NCBI GenBank assembly: GCA_902774845.1
Contig: CACYJU010000017.1
Coordinates: 1-45,237, forward strand
Reading direction: 5' to 3'
Source of the DNA: an uncultured Bacteroidota bacterium
Lineage (GTDB): Bacteria; Bacteroidota; Bacteroidia; Bacteroidales; P3
DNA: 45,237 nucleotides
Shown: positions 11,069 to 18,412 of the stretch, piece by piece
How positions within the stretch are numbered: position 1 is the first letter of the stretch
Layout: each line of letters starts with the position of its first letter
Notes under the pieces: model-generated
Told to the model about the DNA's origin: nothing
Database searches by the model: none
What the model saw: only the letters and a program-made list of their open reading frames with translations
Position numbers and translations under genes: made by a program

Positions 11069-11112
11069 TTGCCTGACATTTGTCTGACAATTACCTGACA
11101 TTTGCCTGACAA
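11069..11112. repeat. Four-unit 11-bp tandem array
   Basis: Units are ttgcctgacat, ttgtctgacaa, ttacctgacat and ttgcctgacaa. An 11-bp period is close to one helical turn, so a bound factor would see the same face each time. Confidence 0.85.
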
Positions 11113-11178
11113 AAAGTGCTGTGCGGGTGCTGTGTGAGTCGAGTGTGGAAGCTGTGTGAGAGGGAGGGAGGGTTAATC

Positions 11179-11233
11179 TTCTGTATTACTTCTGTATTGT
11201 TTCTGTATTAGTTCTGTATTACTTCTGTAATAC
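11179..11233. repeat. Five-unit 11-bp tandem array
   Basis: Units are ttctgtattac, ttctgtattgt, ttctgtattag, ttctgtattac and ttctgtaatac. The sequence differs from the neighbouring 11-bp array but the period is the same. It begins some 140 bp from the 3' end of the GH3 gene. Confidence 0.85.
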
Positions 11234-11317
11234 TTTCGTAAGGTTGCTGTATGGTTGGTGCGAGGTGAGGTAGAGGTTGGATGCCAGAGAAAGTTAATGT
11301 GGGAGGTTGTTAGAGCG

Positions 11318-13675
11318 TTAGTAGGTCATCTCTACCTCCTGGAGATCGTTGGGGTCGCTGGAGAAGCCGACGAGGAGGGTGAACTTGGTGCCAGGCGCCG
11401 GCATACGCATCTTGCCGAGGGACTCGTCGTAGTAGCGGAAAGCGTCGTAGTTGACAGGGATGCTGAACATCACATCGTGGCGGTAGAAGGTGCCAGAGAA
11501 GCGAGCTTCGGAGATCTGATGACGACTTTCGGTGCGTTCGAAGCCGACGAGAGTCTTAATCAAGCCGTCGGAGGCGTGGTCGCCTTTGAGATAGACCTGG
11601 ATGATCTCTTCGTGAGGATGGCCCTCGACGCTCAGGACCCCAGTGACGCTGCGAGTCAGAGGGTTGTATTTCAGAGCTCTCAGAGAGTGAGACTTGTTGT
11701 AGGTGAGGCCGAAGCCGAAGGGGTAGGAGGGAGTTCCCTCGAAATAGCGGTAGGTGCGGCCTTTCATGGAGTATTCTTCGAAATGAGGGAGTTGGGCGGT
11801 GGAGGCATAGAAGGTTACAGGCAGGCGACCGAAGAGAGGCCCGTCGGCACAGTCGGCTAGAGCCTCGAGGAGAGCCTGACCCCAGGCTTCGCCACCATAC
11901 CAGCCGACGAGGATGGCATCGGCATAGGGCTCAATATCGCTGACGGCGATGGCGCTTCCGGTGCAGAGAACCACTATCACAGGACGTTTTGTTCGTTCTT
12001 TCAGTTTTTGAATGGTTTTGACCTGAATTGCAGGCAATTCGATGCGGGTGCGGTCGCCTTTAGAGAATCCGGAGTTGATTACATCGAGTTCCTCGCCTTC
12101 CAGCTTTGGCGAGATGCCACCGATATAGACAATTGCGTCGAATCCGGAGAGGTATTCAAGGCAAGTCTCCACATGAAGACTGTCTTCGTATTCGGGGAAT
12201 TCGAGTAGGTCGTTGAGAGGCTCGCTGAAAAGTTCAAAGTTTCCCTTGCCATCATTGCAGGCATAGCGAGTGAAGGCGTCGAGCGGAGTGATAGGATGGA
12301 TGGGGATGCCGTTGTAGTTGCCCAGAAGGAGAGAGGTGTCGTTGATGTTGGGTCCCACGAGGGCGAGTTTGTGTATATCCTGACGTTGATTTTCACGGTC
12401 GAAGTGGCGCTGTTCAACGTTGGGAAGCTTAATAGGCAGCACGCCGTTGTTTTTTAACAGCACGATGCTTTCACGAGCCATGTGGAGCGGGATGTTCCCG
12501 ATGACGGGAGCGGGAGTTTCAGACACTTTGGGTGTGTTCTTTTTGGCTTGCGACTTGCGACCTTTGGCTTGCGAAGGTTTTTGTATGGGTGCAGGCTTCC
12601 AGTTCAACATGTCTTTCGTAACATACCAATCTTCGTCTATGCCGACCATCAGCCTTGTGCGCAGCACACGGTGCAGGTGTTTGTCGATAGTTTTTTCAGA
12701 CACCCATCCGCTGTCTACAGCCTCTTTGAGAGCGCCGAGACCACTTCCGCATTCGAGGTCCACTTCGCCTCCGAAAGCTGCCGCTGCCGCTGTTGCTGCG
12801 CTGGTGTGTGTTTCATGACGAGGAGTTTTCTTGTCGCGTTCCCAGCAATCGTTGAGAGCCCAGCAGTCGGTGACGACAATGCCGTCGTAGCGCCATTGTC
12901 GACGCAGTATCTCGTTGAGGAGTCGGTTGTTGGTGCAGCAGGGTTCGCCGTTGAGACGATTGTAGGCGCACATCACCTGCTGTATGTTAGTGTTGCGTAT
13001 GATATATTCGAAGGCCGGCAGGTAGGTGGTGAAGAGGTCGTGGCTCGATATGCGCGAGTCGAACTCATGACGCACACCCTCAGGGCCGCTGTGTACGGCG
13101 AGGTGTTTCAAGCAGGCAGCAGCCAGGAGGCGGTTTTTGCCTATCTTCGTCTGAATACCGTTCACGGCCGCCTGACCCATGCGGGCAGTGAGCCAAGGGT
13201 CCTCGCCGAAGGTCTCCATGCCGCGTCCCCATCGAGGATCGCGGAAGATGTTGATGTTAGGGGTGAAGAAAGTGATGCCTTTGTAGTCGCCATGATTGCC
13301 ACTGTTCTGTTCTTCGTAGAACTTCTGGCGGGCTTCGAAAGCGATGGAGCGGAAAGCCTCCTCGACAAGGTTGTAGTCCCAAGATGCGGCCATAGCGATG
13401 GGCATCGGGTAGACGGTAGCCTTTCCGTTGCGTGCGACGCCGTGCAGCGCTTCGTTCCACCAGCTGTAGGGTTTCAGCCCGAGCCGTTCGATGGGAGGAT
13501 TCTGATGCTCGAGGAACGACAGCTTCTCGTCGAGGGTCATGTTGGAGATGAGGTTGTCGACACGCTGGTCTATCGAGAGATTGGTGTCTTGATATGGATA
13601 GCGCTGAGCCGACCCTACGTAGGCCGACATCAGGAAAAGCGCTGCAAATAATGTTGTAAGGTGGTTTTGTTTCAT
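11318..13675 (-). CDS. Secreted GH3 glycoside hydrolase (beta-xylosidase/beta-glucosidase type)
   Basis: 785 residues from ATG 13675. I chose this start over an ATG at 13762 because it begins a clean signal peptide ending GSAQ and follows a promoter box. It has the GH3 N-terminal TIM barrel with YSWWNEALHGV and RDPRWGRGMETFGEDP, and the nucleophile motif GIVVTDCWAL (Asp about 270), then the GH3 C-terminal domain and a FnIII-like domain ending in GF.RT. YSWWNEALHGV and TDCWA resemble the beta-xylosidase branch, so hydrolysis of xylo- or glucosides in the periplasm or at the surface is likely. A basic, Gln-rich stretch at about 362-390 lies between the two GH3 domains and is partly made of 7-bp repeats. 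It is monocistronic and divergent from the beta-barrel gene. Substrate not certain. Confidence 0.9.
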   Translation of the reverse strand: MKQNHLTTLFAALFLMSAYVGSAQRYPYQDTNLSIDQRVDNLISNMTLDEKLSFLEHQNPPIERLGLKPYSWWNEALHGVARNGKATVYPMPIAMAASWDYNLVEEAFRSIAFEARQKFYEEQNSGNHGDYKGITFFTPNINIFRDPRWGRGMETFGEDPWLTARMGQAAVNGIQTKIGKNRLLAAACLKHLAVHSGPEGVRHEFDSRISSHDLFTTYLPAFEYIIRNTNIQQVMCAYNRLNGEPCCTNNRLLNEILRRQWRYDGIVVTDCWALNDCWERDKKTPRHETHTSAATAAAAAFGGEVDLECGSGLGALKEAVDSGWVSEKTIDKHLHRVLRTRLMVGIDEDWYVTKDMLNWKPAPIQKPSQAKGRKSQAKKNTPKVSETPAPVIGNIPLHMARESIVLLKNNGVLPIKLPNVEQRHFDRENQRQDIHKLALVGPNINDTSLLLGNYNGIPIHPITPLDAFTRYACNDGKGNFELFSEPLNDLLEFPEYEDSLHVETCLEYLSGFDAIVYIGGISPKLEGEELDVINSGFSKGDRTRIELPAIQVKTIQKLKERTKRPVIVVLCTGSAIAVSDIEPYADAILVGWYGGEAWGQALLEALADCADGPLFGRLPVTFYASTAQLPHFEEYSMKGRTYRYFEGTPSYPFGFGLTYNKSHSLRALKYNPLTRSVTGVLSVEGHPHEEIIQVYLKGDHASDGLIKTLVGFERTESRHQISEARFSGTFYRHDVMFSIPVNYDAFRYYDESLGKMRMPAPGTKFTLLVGFSSDPNDLQEVEMTY
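12547..12574 (-). repeat. 7-bp periodic repeat inside the GH3 linker
   Basis: Plus-strand units cttgcga, cttgcga, cctttgg, cttgcga. They encode part of a Lys/Gln/Ser-rich linker (KPSQAKGRKSQAKK) between the GH3 N- and C-terminal domains that most family members lack. Confidence 0.65.
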
Positions 13676-13680
13676 AGGTG

Positions 13681-13712
13681 CAAAGGTACTAATAATTTGC
13701 GAAGTGCACAAA
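13681..13712 (-). promoter_or_regulatory. GH3 gene promoter, nearly leaderless
   Basis: Minus strand TTTG (13712-13709), a 20-bp spacer, then TACCTTTG (13688-13681). The box ends only 5 bp before the ATG at 13675, so transcription should start at or very near the start codon. Confidence 0.65.
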
Positions 13713-13751
13713 ATTTTCGTTCCCGTTTTTTTACTTTCAACTTTTATTGTG

Positions 13752-13759
13752 TATTTTTG
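13752..13759 (+). promoter_or_regulatory. -7 box for the beta-barrel gene
   Basis: TATTTTTG fits TAnnTTTG, 40 bp before the ATG at 13800. No exact TTTG partner is seen upstream. Divergent from the GH3 promoter. Confidence 0.45.
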
Positions 13760-13799
13760 CACTGCTCATTATTGTTGAAAAACCTACGTCATTTATTAC

Positions 13800-14468
13800 A
13801 TGAAACGCTTTCTAACCCTCATTATACTGGCTTTTATGATGTTTGGCGGCGACATCTATGCCCAGCGTTATATGGGCAATTATGACGCCGACGACCGGCG
13901 ACGACCGGTCAAACATAAATACCCGCCGTCGGAACGCGGCAAGGGGTTCGCCCTGCGGTTCGGCTTGGAGGGTGGCAATGTGGAGATGGGGACGTTTAAC
14001 GTTGAATACGAAATCAATCCTATCGTGTCGATTGGTGTGGGGGCTGGTTTTGCCTACCATCTCACCAGCGGCATGGGAGTGCCACTCTATATGGAGACCC
14101 GCGCCTATGCGCCTAACTCGCTCTACAGCGGATATGTGAGCCTGCGGCTGGGAGGAGTGCTCGGAGTAGGAGAGGGGAAGCAGGTGTTGACGGCGCAGAC
14201 CCTTTATGGCAATCCGCTCACGAGAGTCGACAAGTTGGGAGGGTTTCTGGCTTCGATGGGACTCGGCTTTTCGTGGCAACGCCTAGACGTAGGGGTCAAC
14301 TTTGGGTTGGCTTTCGGTAAGTTCGAGAAGTGCTATAGTTCAGATGGCGAGACGTTCCACCAATGGCTCATATCACGCAAAGCCTACCCGATGGTGTCGT
14401 TGCAGGCCTCGTACAGCCTCCGTCTCTGGAAGAAGGAGCCGTATAACAAGGTGGTGAAGAAGAACTGA
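13800..14468 (+). CDS. Outer-membrane beta-barrel family protein
   Basis: 222 residues. A signal peptide of about 21 residues ends in YAQ, followed by a basic region and alternating amphipathic strands (GFALRFGLEGGNVEMG, VSIGVGAGFAYHL, GYVSLRLGGVLGVG, LASMGLGFSWQ) that end with aromatic/basic C-terminal strands (SLQASYSLRLW), as in small outer-membrane barrels of about eight strands. The function is unknown. It is transcribed alone, divergent from the GH3 gene, and followed by an 8-bp repeat array, not by a clear terminator. It could be a structural porin-like protein. Confidence 0.7.
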   Translation: MKRFLTLIILAFMMFGGDIYAQRYMGNYDADDRRRPVKHKYPPSERGKGFALRFGLEGGNVEMGTFNVEYEINPIVSIGVGAGFAYHLTSGMGVPLYMETRAYAPNSLYSGYVSLRLGGVLGVGEGKQVLTAQTLYGNPLTRVDKLGGFLASMGLGFSWQRLDVGVNFGLAFGKFEKCYSSDGETFHQWLISRKAYPMVSLQASYSLRLWKKEPYNKVVKKN

Positions 14469-14472
14469 GGGA

Positions 14473-14584
14473 GAATGCGTTAATGTGTTAATGTGTGAAT
14501 GTGTGAGTGAATGACTGTTTGAATGTGTGAATGTTTGAATGCGTTAATGTGTGAGTGAATGACTGTTTGAATGTGTGAGTGATA
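14473..14584 (+). repeat. Fourteen-unit 8-bp tandem array
   Basis: Units run gaatgcgt, taatgtgt, taatgtgt, gaatgtgt, gagtgaat, gactgttt, gaatgtgt, gaatgttt, gaatgcgt, taatgtgt, gagtgaat, gactgttt, gaatgtgt, gagtgata. A block starting at 14497 recurs at 14545 (48 bp, six units later), so the array grew by block duplication. It begins 4 bp after the upstream stop codon and ends just before the rpsP promoter. Confidence 0.9.
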
Positions 14585-14600
14585 TTTGAAAGTAAAAAAG

Positions 14601-14631
14601 TTTGCATATATAAAATAATATTGTATCTTTG
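14601..14631 (+). promoter_or_regulatory. rpsP promoter
   Basis: TTTG (14601-14604), a 19-bp spacer, then TATCTTTG (14624-14631): a full match to the Bacteroidetes primary-sigma promoter. The leader would be about 48 nt. Confidence 0.75.
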
Positions 14632-14684
14632 CAGTCCACATTATAAAAATATAGTATTATTAACAAATTAAAAATTAGAGCATT

Positions 14685-15242
14685 ATGCCAGCAAGAATGA
14701 GATTGCAGCGTCATGGAAAGAAGAATCAACCCTTCTACCATATCGTTGTAGCGGATGGTCGAGCACCACGCGATGGAAGATTTATCGAGAAACTGGGAAC
14801 CTACAATCCCCTCACCAACCCTGCCACCATTGTCCTCAACGAGGAGAAGGCCGTGCAGTGGCTTAAGAACGGAGCACAGCCGTCAGATACGGTTCGTCGC
14901 ATCCTCTCTTATAAAGGGGTTCTGCTCCGTCGTCACCTCCAGATTGGAGTTGAGAAGGGCGCTATAACTCAGGCTCAGGCCGATGCTAAGTTCAACGAGT
15001 GGAAACAGGCTAAGGACGCCAAGATTGCCAATGTGAAGAGCAGCGCTGAAAGCGAGGCCCGCAACACTGCGAAAGCTCGTATGGAAGCCGAGCGCAAGCA
15101 CAATGAGGCTAAGGCTGAAGCCGTTGCCGCTAAGTTGCGCGCTAAAGCCGAAGCTGAGGCTGCCGCCAAGGCTGAAGCTGCAGAGGCAGCTGCCACCGAA
15201 GAGGCTCCTGCAGAGAGCACTGAAGCTCCCGCCGCCGAGTAA
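14685..15242 (+). CDS. rpsP: 30S ribosomal protein S16 with long C-terminal tail
   Basis: 185 residues. The S16 core fills about the first 80-90 ([20 protein letters not shown], then [14 protein letters not shown] and [10 protein letters not shown]) and binds 16S rRNA in the body of the small subunit. The remaining 90 or so are a highly charged Ala/Lys/Glu region likely to form a helix or coiled coil, ending in acidic low-complexity residues. Bacterial S16 is usually about 80-90 residues; such tails are common in Bacteroidota. It has its own strong promoter and a terminator. Confidence 0.97.
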   Translation: MPARMRLQRHGKKNQPFYHIVVADGRAPRDGRFIEKLGTYNPLTNPATIVLNEEKAVQWLKNGAQPSDTVRRILSYKGVLLRRHLQIGVEKGAITQAQADAKFNEWKQAKDAKIANVKSSAESEARNTAKARMEAERKHNEAKAEAVAAKLRAKAEAEAAAKAEAAEAAATEEAPAESTEAPAAE

Positions 15243-15267
15243 CTTTTTTATGGATTGGTTAATACGG

Positions 15268-15298
15268 AAAGCGTGTCCCGTACGGAACACGCTTTTTT
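15268..15298 (+). terminator. Rho-independent terminator after rpsP
   Basis: Stem AAGCGTGT / ACACGCTT with extra CC/GG pairing toward the loop, followed by TTTTTT, starting 26 bp after the rpsP stop. Confidence 0.8.
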
Positions 15299-15375
15299 AA
15301 TTAAAAGGTTCGCTACGCTTAAGAGATTAAGTGTTTAAAAGGGATAGGTTTGGGAAGATGTTACTTTGTATATAT

Positions 15376-15423
15376 TAATGTGTTAGTTTGTTAACGTGGG
15401 ATTGTGTTAACGTGACAGTTGAT
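15376..15423 (+). repeat. Six-unit 8-bp array touching the rimM start
   Basis: Units taatgtgt, tagtttgt, taacgtgg, gattgtgt, taacgtga, cagttgat end one base before the rimM ATG (15425), so the repeats form the ribosome-entry region. taatgtgt is the same unit as in the array at 14473. Confidence 0.75.
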
Positions 15424-15424
15424 T

Positions 15425-15958
15425 ATGACAAAAGACGAATGCTATTACTTGGGTCGTGTCACCAAACCCTTTGGTTTTAAGGGAGAGATGGTGCTTTTCC
15501 TCGATGTCGACTCGCCAGACGACTATGCCACTCTTGATTCGGTCTTCGTGGAGATGAAGAACGGGTTGGTGCCTTACTTCATCAAATCGCTCCGTATCAA
15601 CGGTAACAAGGCGGTCGCCATGTTCGAAGACCTCACCGCAGAGCAGGCTGCCGCACTCGCTGGACACGATATGTACCTGCCGTTGGACCTGTTGCCTAAA
15701 CTGACGGGTAACCAGTTTTATTTCCATGAGGTTAAAGGCTTCCGTGTTGTCGACGACCAGTATGGAGACATCGGTGTGATAGAGTCCATTATCGAGTATC
15801 CAGCCCAGCCGCTCTTTCAGATTATGAACGGCACCACCGAAATACTCATCCCTGTTATAGACCAGGTGATAAAAGAGGTGGATCGGGACAACAAGACAAT
15901 ATATATATCAGCACCTAATGGTTTGATAGACTTGTATATGAGTGAAAATAACAACTGA
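15425..15958 (+). CDS. rimM: Ribosome maturation factor RimM
   Basis: 177 residues from ATG 15425, preferred over an in-frame TTG two codons upstream. The N-terminal RimM beta-barrel begins YYLGRVTKPFGFKGEM. The C-terminal PRC-barrel domain carries FYFHEVKGFRVVD, GDIGVIESI and ILIPVIDQVIKEVD. The protein binds S19 and helps 16S rRNA 3'-domain processing and 30S assembly, fitting its place next to rpsP. The rpsP terminator and an 8-bp array separate the two genes, so it is probably expressed apart. No strong promoter box is seen before it (only a partial TTACTTTG at about 15361). Confidence 0.95.
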   Translation: MTKDECYYLGRVTKPFGFKGEMVLFLDVDSPDDYATLDSVFVEMKNGLVPYFIKSLRINGNKAVAMFEDLTAEQAAALAGHDMYLPLDLLPKLTGNQFYFHEVKGFRVVDDQYGDIGVIESIIEYPAQPLFQIMNGTTEILIPVIDQVIKEVDRDNKTIYISAPNGLIDLYMSENNN

Positions 15959-15997
15959 TGTTGATAAGTATTGTCGGCTTGTTGTTCAAAAAAGTAC

Positions 15998-16005
15998 TAT
16001 ATTTG
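15998..16005 (+). promoter_or_regulatory. -7 box for the TraR/DksA gene
   Basis: TATATTTG matches TAnnTTTG and lies 39 bp before the ATG at 16045. A weak TTG lies about 16 bp upstream. Confidence 0.5.
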
Positions 16006-16044
16006 CAAACTGATAAATAGTACAACCAATTAATACTGACGGTT

Positions 16045-16443
16045 ATGGCAAAGAAAGCGGCAAAACAGGAGAAGACCTGCTACTCACCAGAGGAACTGCA
16101 AGAGTTCAAGGAGTTGATCCTTAAGAAAATAGAGGAGGCTAAACGTAACCTCGAATTGCAGCTCCAGGCTATGGCCGGCAATGAGAACGAGGCCAACGAT
16201 ACCGCCCCCACCTTCAAGACTTTGGAAGAGGGAAGCAACGTGCTCTCCAAAGAGGAAAACGCACGTTTGGCAGCTCGTCAGCAGCGTTTCATACGTGACC
16301 TCGAGGCAGCGCTTATCCGAATTGAGAACGGTACATACGGAATCTGCCGCATTACTGGCAAGCTCATACCTAAAGAGCGCCTGATGATTGTGCCACACGC
16401 TACCACATCTATTGAAGGCAAGCAGCAGGAGAAGAAAAGATAG
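16045..16443 (+). CDS. TraR/DksA-family regulator without zinc-finger ligands
   Basis: 132 residues: a Lys-rich start, a long coiled coil (about 12-95) and the C-terminal globular region YGICRITGKLIPKERLMIVP. DksA-type proteins insert a coiled coil into the RNA polymerase secondary channel and tune rRNA and stress promoters. The classical four-Cys zinc finger has only one Cys left here (YGIC); the other ligand positions are Thr, Ser or Lys. Zinc-less forms are common in Bacteroidota, so this is probably functional. Single gene, own promoter, followed by a MITE-like element and a shared terminator. Confidence 0.88.
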   Translation: MAKKAAKQEKTCYSPEELQEFKELILKKIEEAKRNLELQLQAMAGNENEANDTAPTFKTLEEGSNVLSKEENARLAARQQRFIRDLEAALIRIENGTYGICRITGKLIPKERLMIVPHATTSIEGKQQEKKR

Positions 16444-16445
16444 AA

Positions 16446-16606
16446 GGGAGGTTTTATGAATTCGATATTATGATATTCAACCACCTTTCACAATATATTG
16501 CCCATTTGTATTCAGTTACAATACACCGCATTGCGCCATCATCCAAATGACCAATCTACCGCAAAATGCAATCAAATCCCACAACACCTAATTTATAGAA
16601 CCTCCC
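16446..16606. repeat. 161-bp non-coding element with 17-bp imperfect terminal inverted repeats (MITE-like)
   Basis: Left end gggaggttttatgaatt (16446-16462) and right end aatttatagaacctccc (16590-16606) are reverse complements at 15 of 17 positions. The interior has no reading frame. It sits 2 bp after the TraR/DksA stop. No clear target-site duplication was seen. It could be a miniature transposable element or a large hairpin in the 3' untranslated region. Confidence 0.55.
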
Positions 16607-16641
16607 AAAACGCGAAAATCAACTGAAGTAAGCACATATAG

Positions 16642-16678
16642 AAAAAGAGAGGCAGCTCGAAGGGTTGCCTCTCTTTTT
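16642..16678. terminator. Bidirectional terminator between the TraR/DksA and ABC genes
   Basis: Stem AAAAAGAGAGGCA / TGCCTCTCTTTTT with an 11-base loop. The A and T tracts serve both strands; on the minus strand it starts at the stop codon of the ABC gene. Confidence 0.85.
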
Positions 16679-18395
16679 ATACTCTCGGTATTGCGCCAAT
16701 GAGACGCTTGGTGTATTCCTGTTGTGGATTAGAGTAAAGCTCGTCGGCATCAGCCAACTCCACCATCCGGCCTTTCTCCATAACCATGATACGGTCGGAG
16801 AAGAATTTTACCACAGAGAGGTCGTGTGTGATGAAAAGATATGTGTAGCCGTATTTCCGTTTCAGGTCGTTGAGTAGGTTCAGTACTTGAGCCTGCACCG
16901 ACACATCTAGAGCCGACACGCTCTCGTCGCATATCACCAACTCAGGTTTCAGTATCAGGGCTCTTGCTATGCAGATGCGCTGTCTCTGTCCTCCGCTGAA
17001 CTCGTGAGGGTAGCGGTTGAATACAGACCGATCCAATCCTACCTCCTCTAAAAGTTGTTCAACTGTTTCGCGACGTTCTTTTTCGTTGGAGTACATCCGA
17101 TGGTTGCGTAGAGGTTCGGCTATTGCCTCACCCACGGTGATACGAGGGTTTAATGACGAGTAGGGGTCTTGAAATACTATCTGCATCTTGGTTCGCAGAT
17201 GACGCAGTTCCGCGCTTGAGAGTTTGTCAAGAGGTTTCCCGTTGTATTCCACAGTTCCCGAAGAGTGCTCTATAAGCTGCAGGAGTGAACGTCCCAGGGT
17301 GGTTTTACCGCACCCCGATTCACCAACCAGACCCAAGGTTTCACCACGGTAGATGTCGAAAGAGACGTTGTCCACGGCTTTCAGTTCCTGCTTGACTTTC
17401 CCGAAGAGGGTTTTCTTTAAAGGGAACCGCACATTCCAGTCACGAACCCGTAGTAGGGGTGTGCTTGAATGTTCGGGTGACTGTGAGTTCGAAAGGTCGG
17501 AGGACTCATGTTGCTTGATGCCTGTCGCCTGCTCTAAAAAATCTTTTACTGTTGGTAGGCGTTCTGGTCTGCTGTCAAGCGGAGGACGGCATGCCAAGAG
17601 GCCTTTGGTGTAGGGGTGTTGTGGATTGTGCAGTATCTGTTGGGCTTCGCCGTGTTCCACTATCTCGCCTTTGTACATCACCGCAACCTCGTCGGCTATC
17701 TGAGCTATAACACCCAGGTCGTGAGAGATGAAGATGATGGCGAGGTTGTGTTTCTGTTGCAGGTCGCGCAACAGCTCTATTATGGTTTTCTGTACCGTCA
17801 CATCAAGGGCGGTGGTGGGCTCGTCAGCTATGAGTATTGAAGGGTTGCATACTAACGCCATCGCTATCATCACACGCTGCTTCTGTCCACCGCTTATCTC
17901 GTGGGGGTAGCTGTCGAATATTTTTTCCGGACGAGGCAGCAGAACTTCTTTGAACAACTCAATCACACGTTCTCGGGCTTCCTTGGTGCTTACTTTCTCG
18001 TGCTGTTGGAGCATCTCCACGACTTGCGCCCCACATTTGTGAACAGGGTTCAAGCTGGTCATCGGCTCTTGGAAAATCATAGCGATATGGTTGCCGCGAT
18101 AGTGGCGTAGTTCATCCTCGGAAAGCGAAAGCAAGTCTACCCTCTTGTCAGACTTGTCAGACGGGTCGGACTTGTCAGACAACAAAGCCTTTCCTGTAAC
18201 TCTTGCTGTTTTCGGCAGAAGCCCCATAAGAGCCAGCGAACTTACAGACTTGCCTGAGCCTGATTCTCCCACTATGCCTAATGTCTTGCCCCTATAGAGG
18301 GTATAACTCACGTTCTTCACCACATGGCGATAGTCATCTTTCTGCTTGAAATCAACGCAGAGGTCAGAGAGCTCGAGAAGTTTGCTGCTTTCCAT
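16677..18395 (-). CDS. Fused double ATP-binding subunit of a peptide-type ABC transporter
   Basis: 572 residues from ATG 18395 (an adjacent ATG lies at 18398; upstream in-frame ATGs give no family homology). Two complete Opp/Dpp-type ATPase domains are joined. The first has Walker A GESGSGKS (about 43-50), signature SGGQKQR and Walker B ILIADEPTTALD. The second has GESGCGKT, SGGQRQR and LVICDESVSALD. The first domain ends with the family HPYTKGLL motif. It should power uptake of oligopeptides, glutathione or microcin-like substrates, as GsiA/YejF-type proteins do, but no permease or binding protein is adjacent. A 12-residue insert SDKSDPSDKSDK (73-84) is encoded by a 9-bp tandem repeat before the Q-loop. 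Confidence 0.93.
   Translation of the reverse strand: MESSKLLELSDLCVDFKQKDDYRHVVKNVSYTLYRGKTLGIVGESGSGKSVSSLALMGLLPKTARVTGKALLSDKSDPSDKSDKRVDLLSLSEDELRHYRGNHIAMIFQEPMTSLNPVHKCGAQVVEMLQQHEKVSTKEARERVIELFKEVLLPRPEKIFDSYPHEISGGQKQRVMIAMALVCNPSILIADEPTTALDVTVQKTIIELLRDLQQKHNLAIIFISHDLGVIAQIADEVAVMYKGEIVEHGEAQQILHNPQHPYTKGLLACRPPLDSRPERLPTVKDFLEQATGIKQHESSDLSNSQSPEHSSTPLLRVRDWNVRFPLKKTLFGKVKQELKAVDNVSFDIYRGETLGLVGESGCGKTTLGRSLLQLIEHSSGTVEYNGKPLDKLSSAELRHLRTKMQIVFQDPYSSLNPRITVGEAIAEPLRNHRMYSNEKERRETVEQLLEEVGLDRSVFNRYPHEFSGGQRQRICIARALILKPELVICDESVSALDVSVQAQVLNLLNDLKRKYGYTYLFITHDLSVVKFFSDRIMVMEKGRMVELADADELYSNPQQEYTKRLIGAIPRV
18145..18180 (-). repeat. Four-unit 9-bp array (GTCNGAC family) inside the ABC ATPase
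   Basis: Plus-strand units ttgtcagac, ttgtcagac, gggtcggac, ttgtcagac. Being multiples of three they stay in frame and add a hydrophilic loop. The same family lies at 30356 and 36704. Confidence 0.85.
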
Positions 18396-18412
18396 CATAA
18401 TAAAATAACTCG

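Larger units (their letters stand above)
10753..11317. other. 565-bp non-coding spacer upstream of the adhesin
   Basis: No credible gene on either strand. It lies between the 3' end of the GH3 gene and the start of the adhesin, both on the minus strand. From the adhesin side it contains AT-rich DNA with a possible -7 box (10885-10892), a perfect 26-bp palindrome (11022-11047), a four-unit 11-bp array (11069-11112), an imperfect gctgtgtgag-rich stretch (about 11117-11160) and a five-unit 11-bp array (11179-11233). Likely regulatory, but no regulator can be named. Confidence 0.7.

Noticed and set aside
11116..11160. gctgtgtgag-rich stretch as a third tandem array upstream of the adhesin
   Set aside because: Repeats are too irregular in length to claim a fixed period; mentioned only in the spacer description.
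12482..13651. 389-codon plus-strand frame opposite the GH3 gene
   Set aside because: The GH3 catalytic motifs are on the minus strand in a complete gene; the opposite frame has no support.
13900..13918. Palindromic GACCGG-type stretch in the beta-barrel gene as a member of the GTCNGAC family
   Set aside because: The unit and period do not match; it fits ordinary Asp/Arg codons.
17465..17510. Ser-rich linker DNA in the ABC gene as another GTCNGAC copy
   Set aside because: Only a loose ggtcgga match is present with no 9-bp register.
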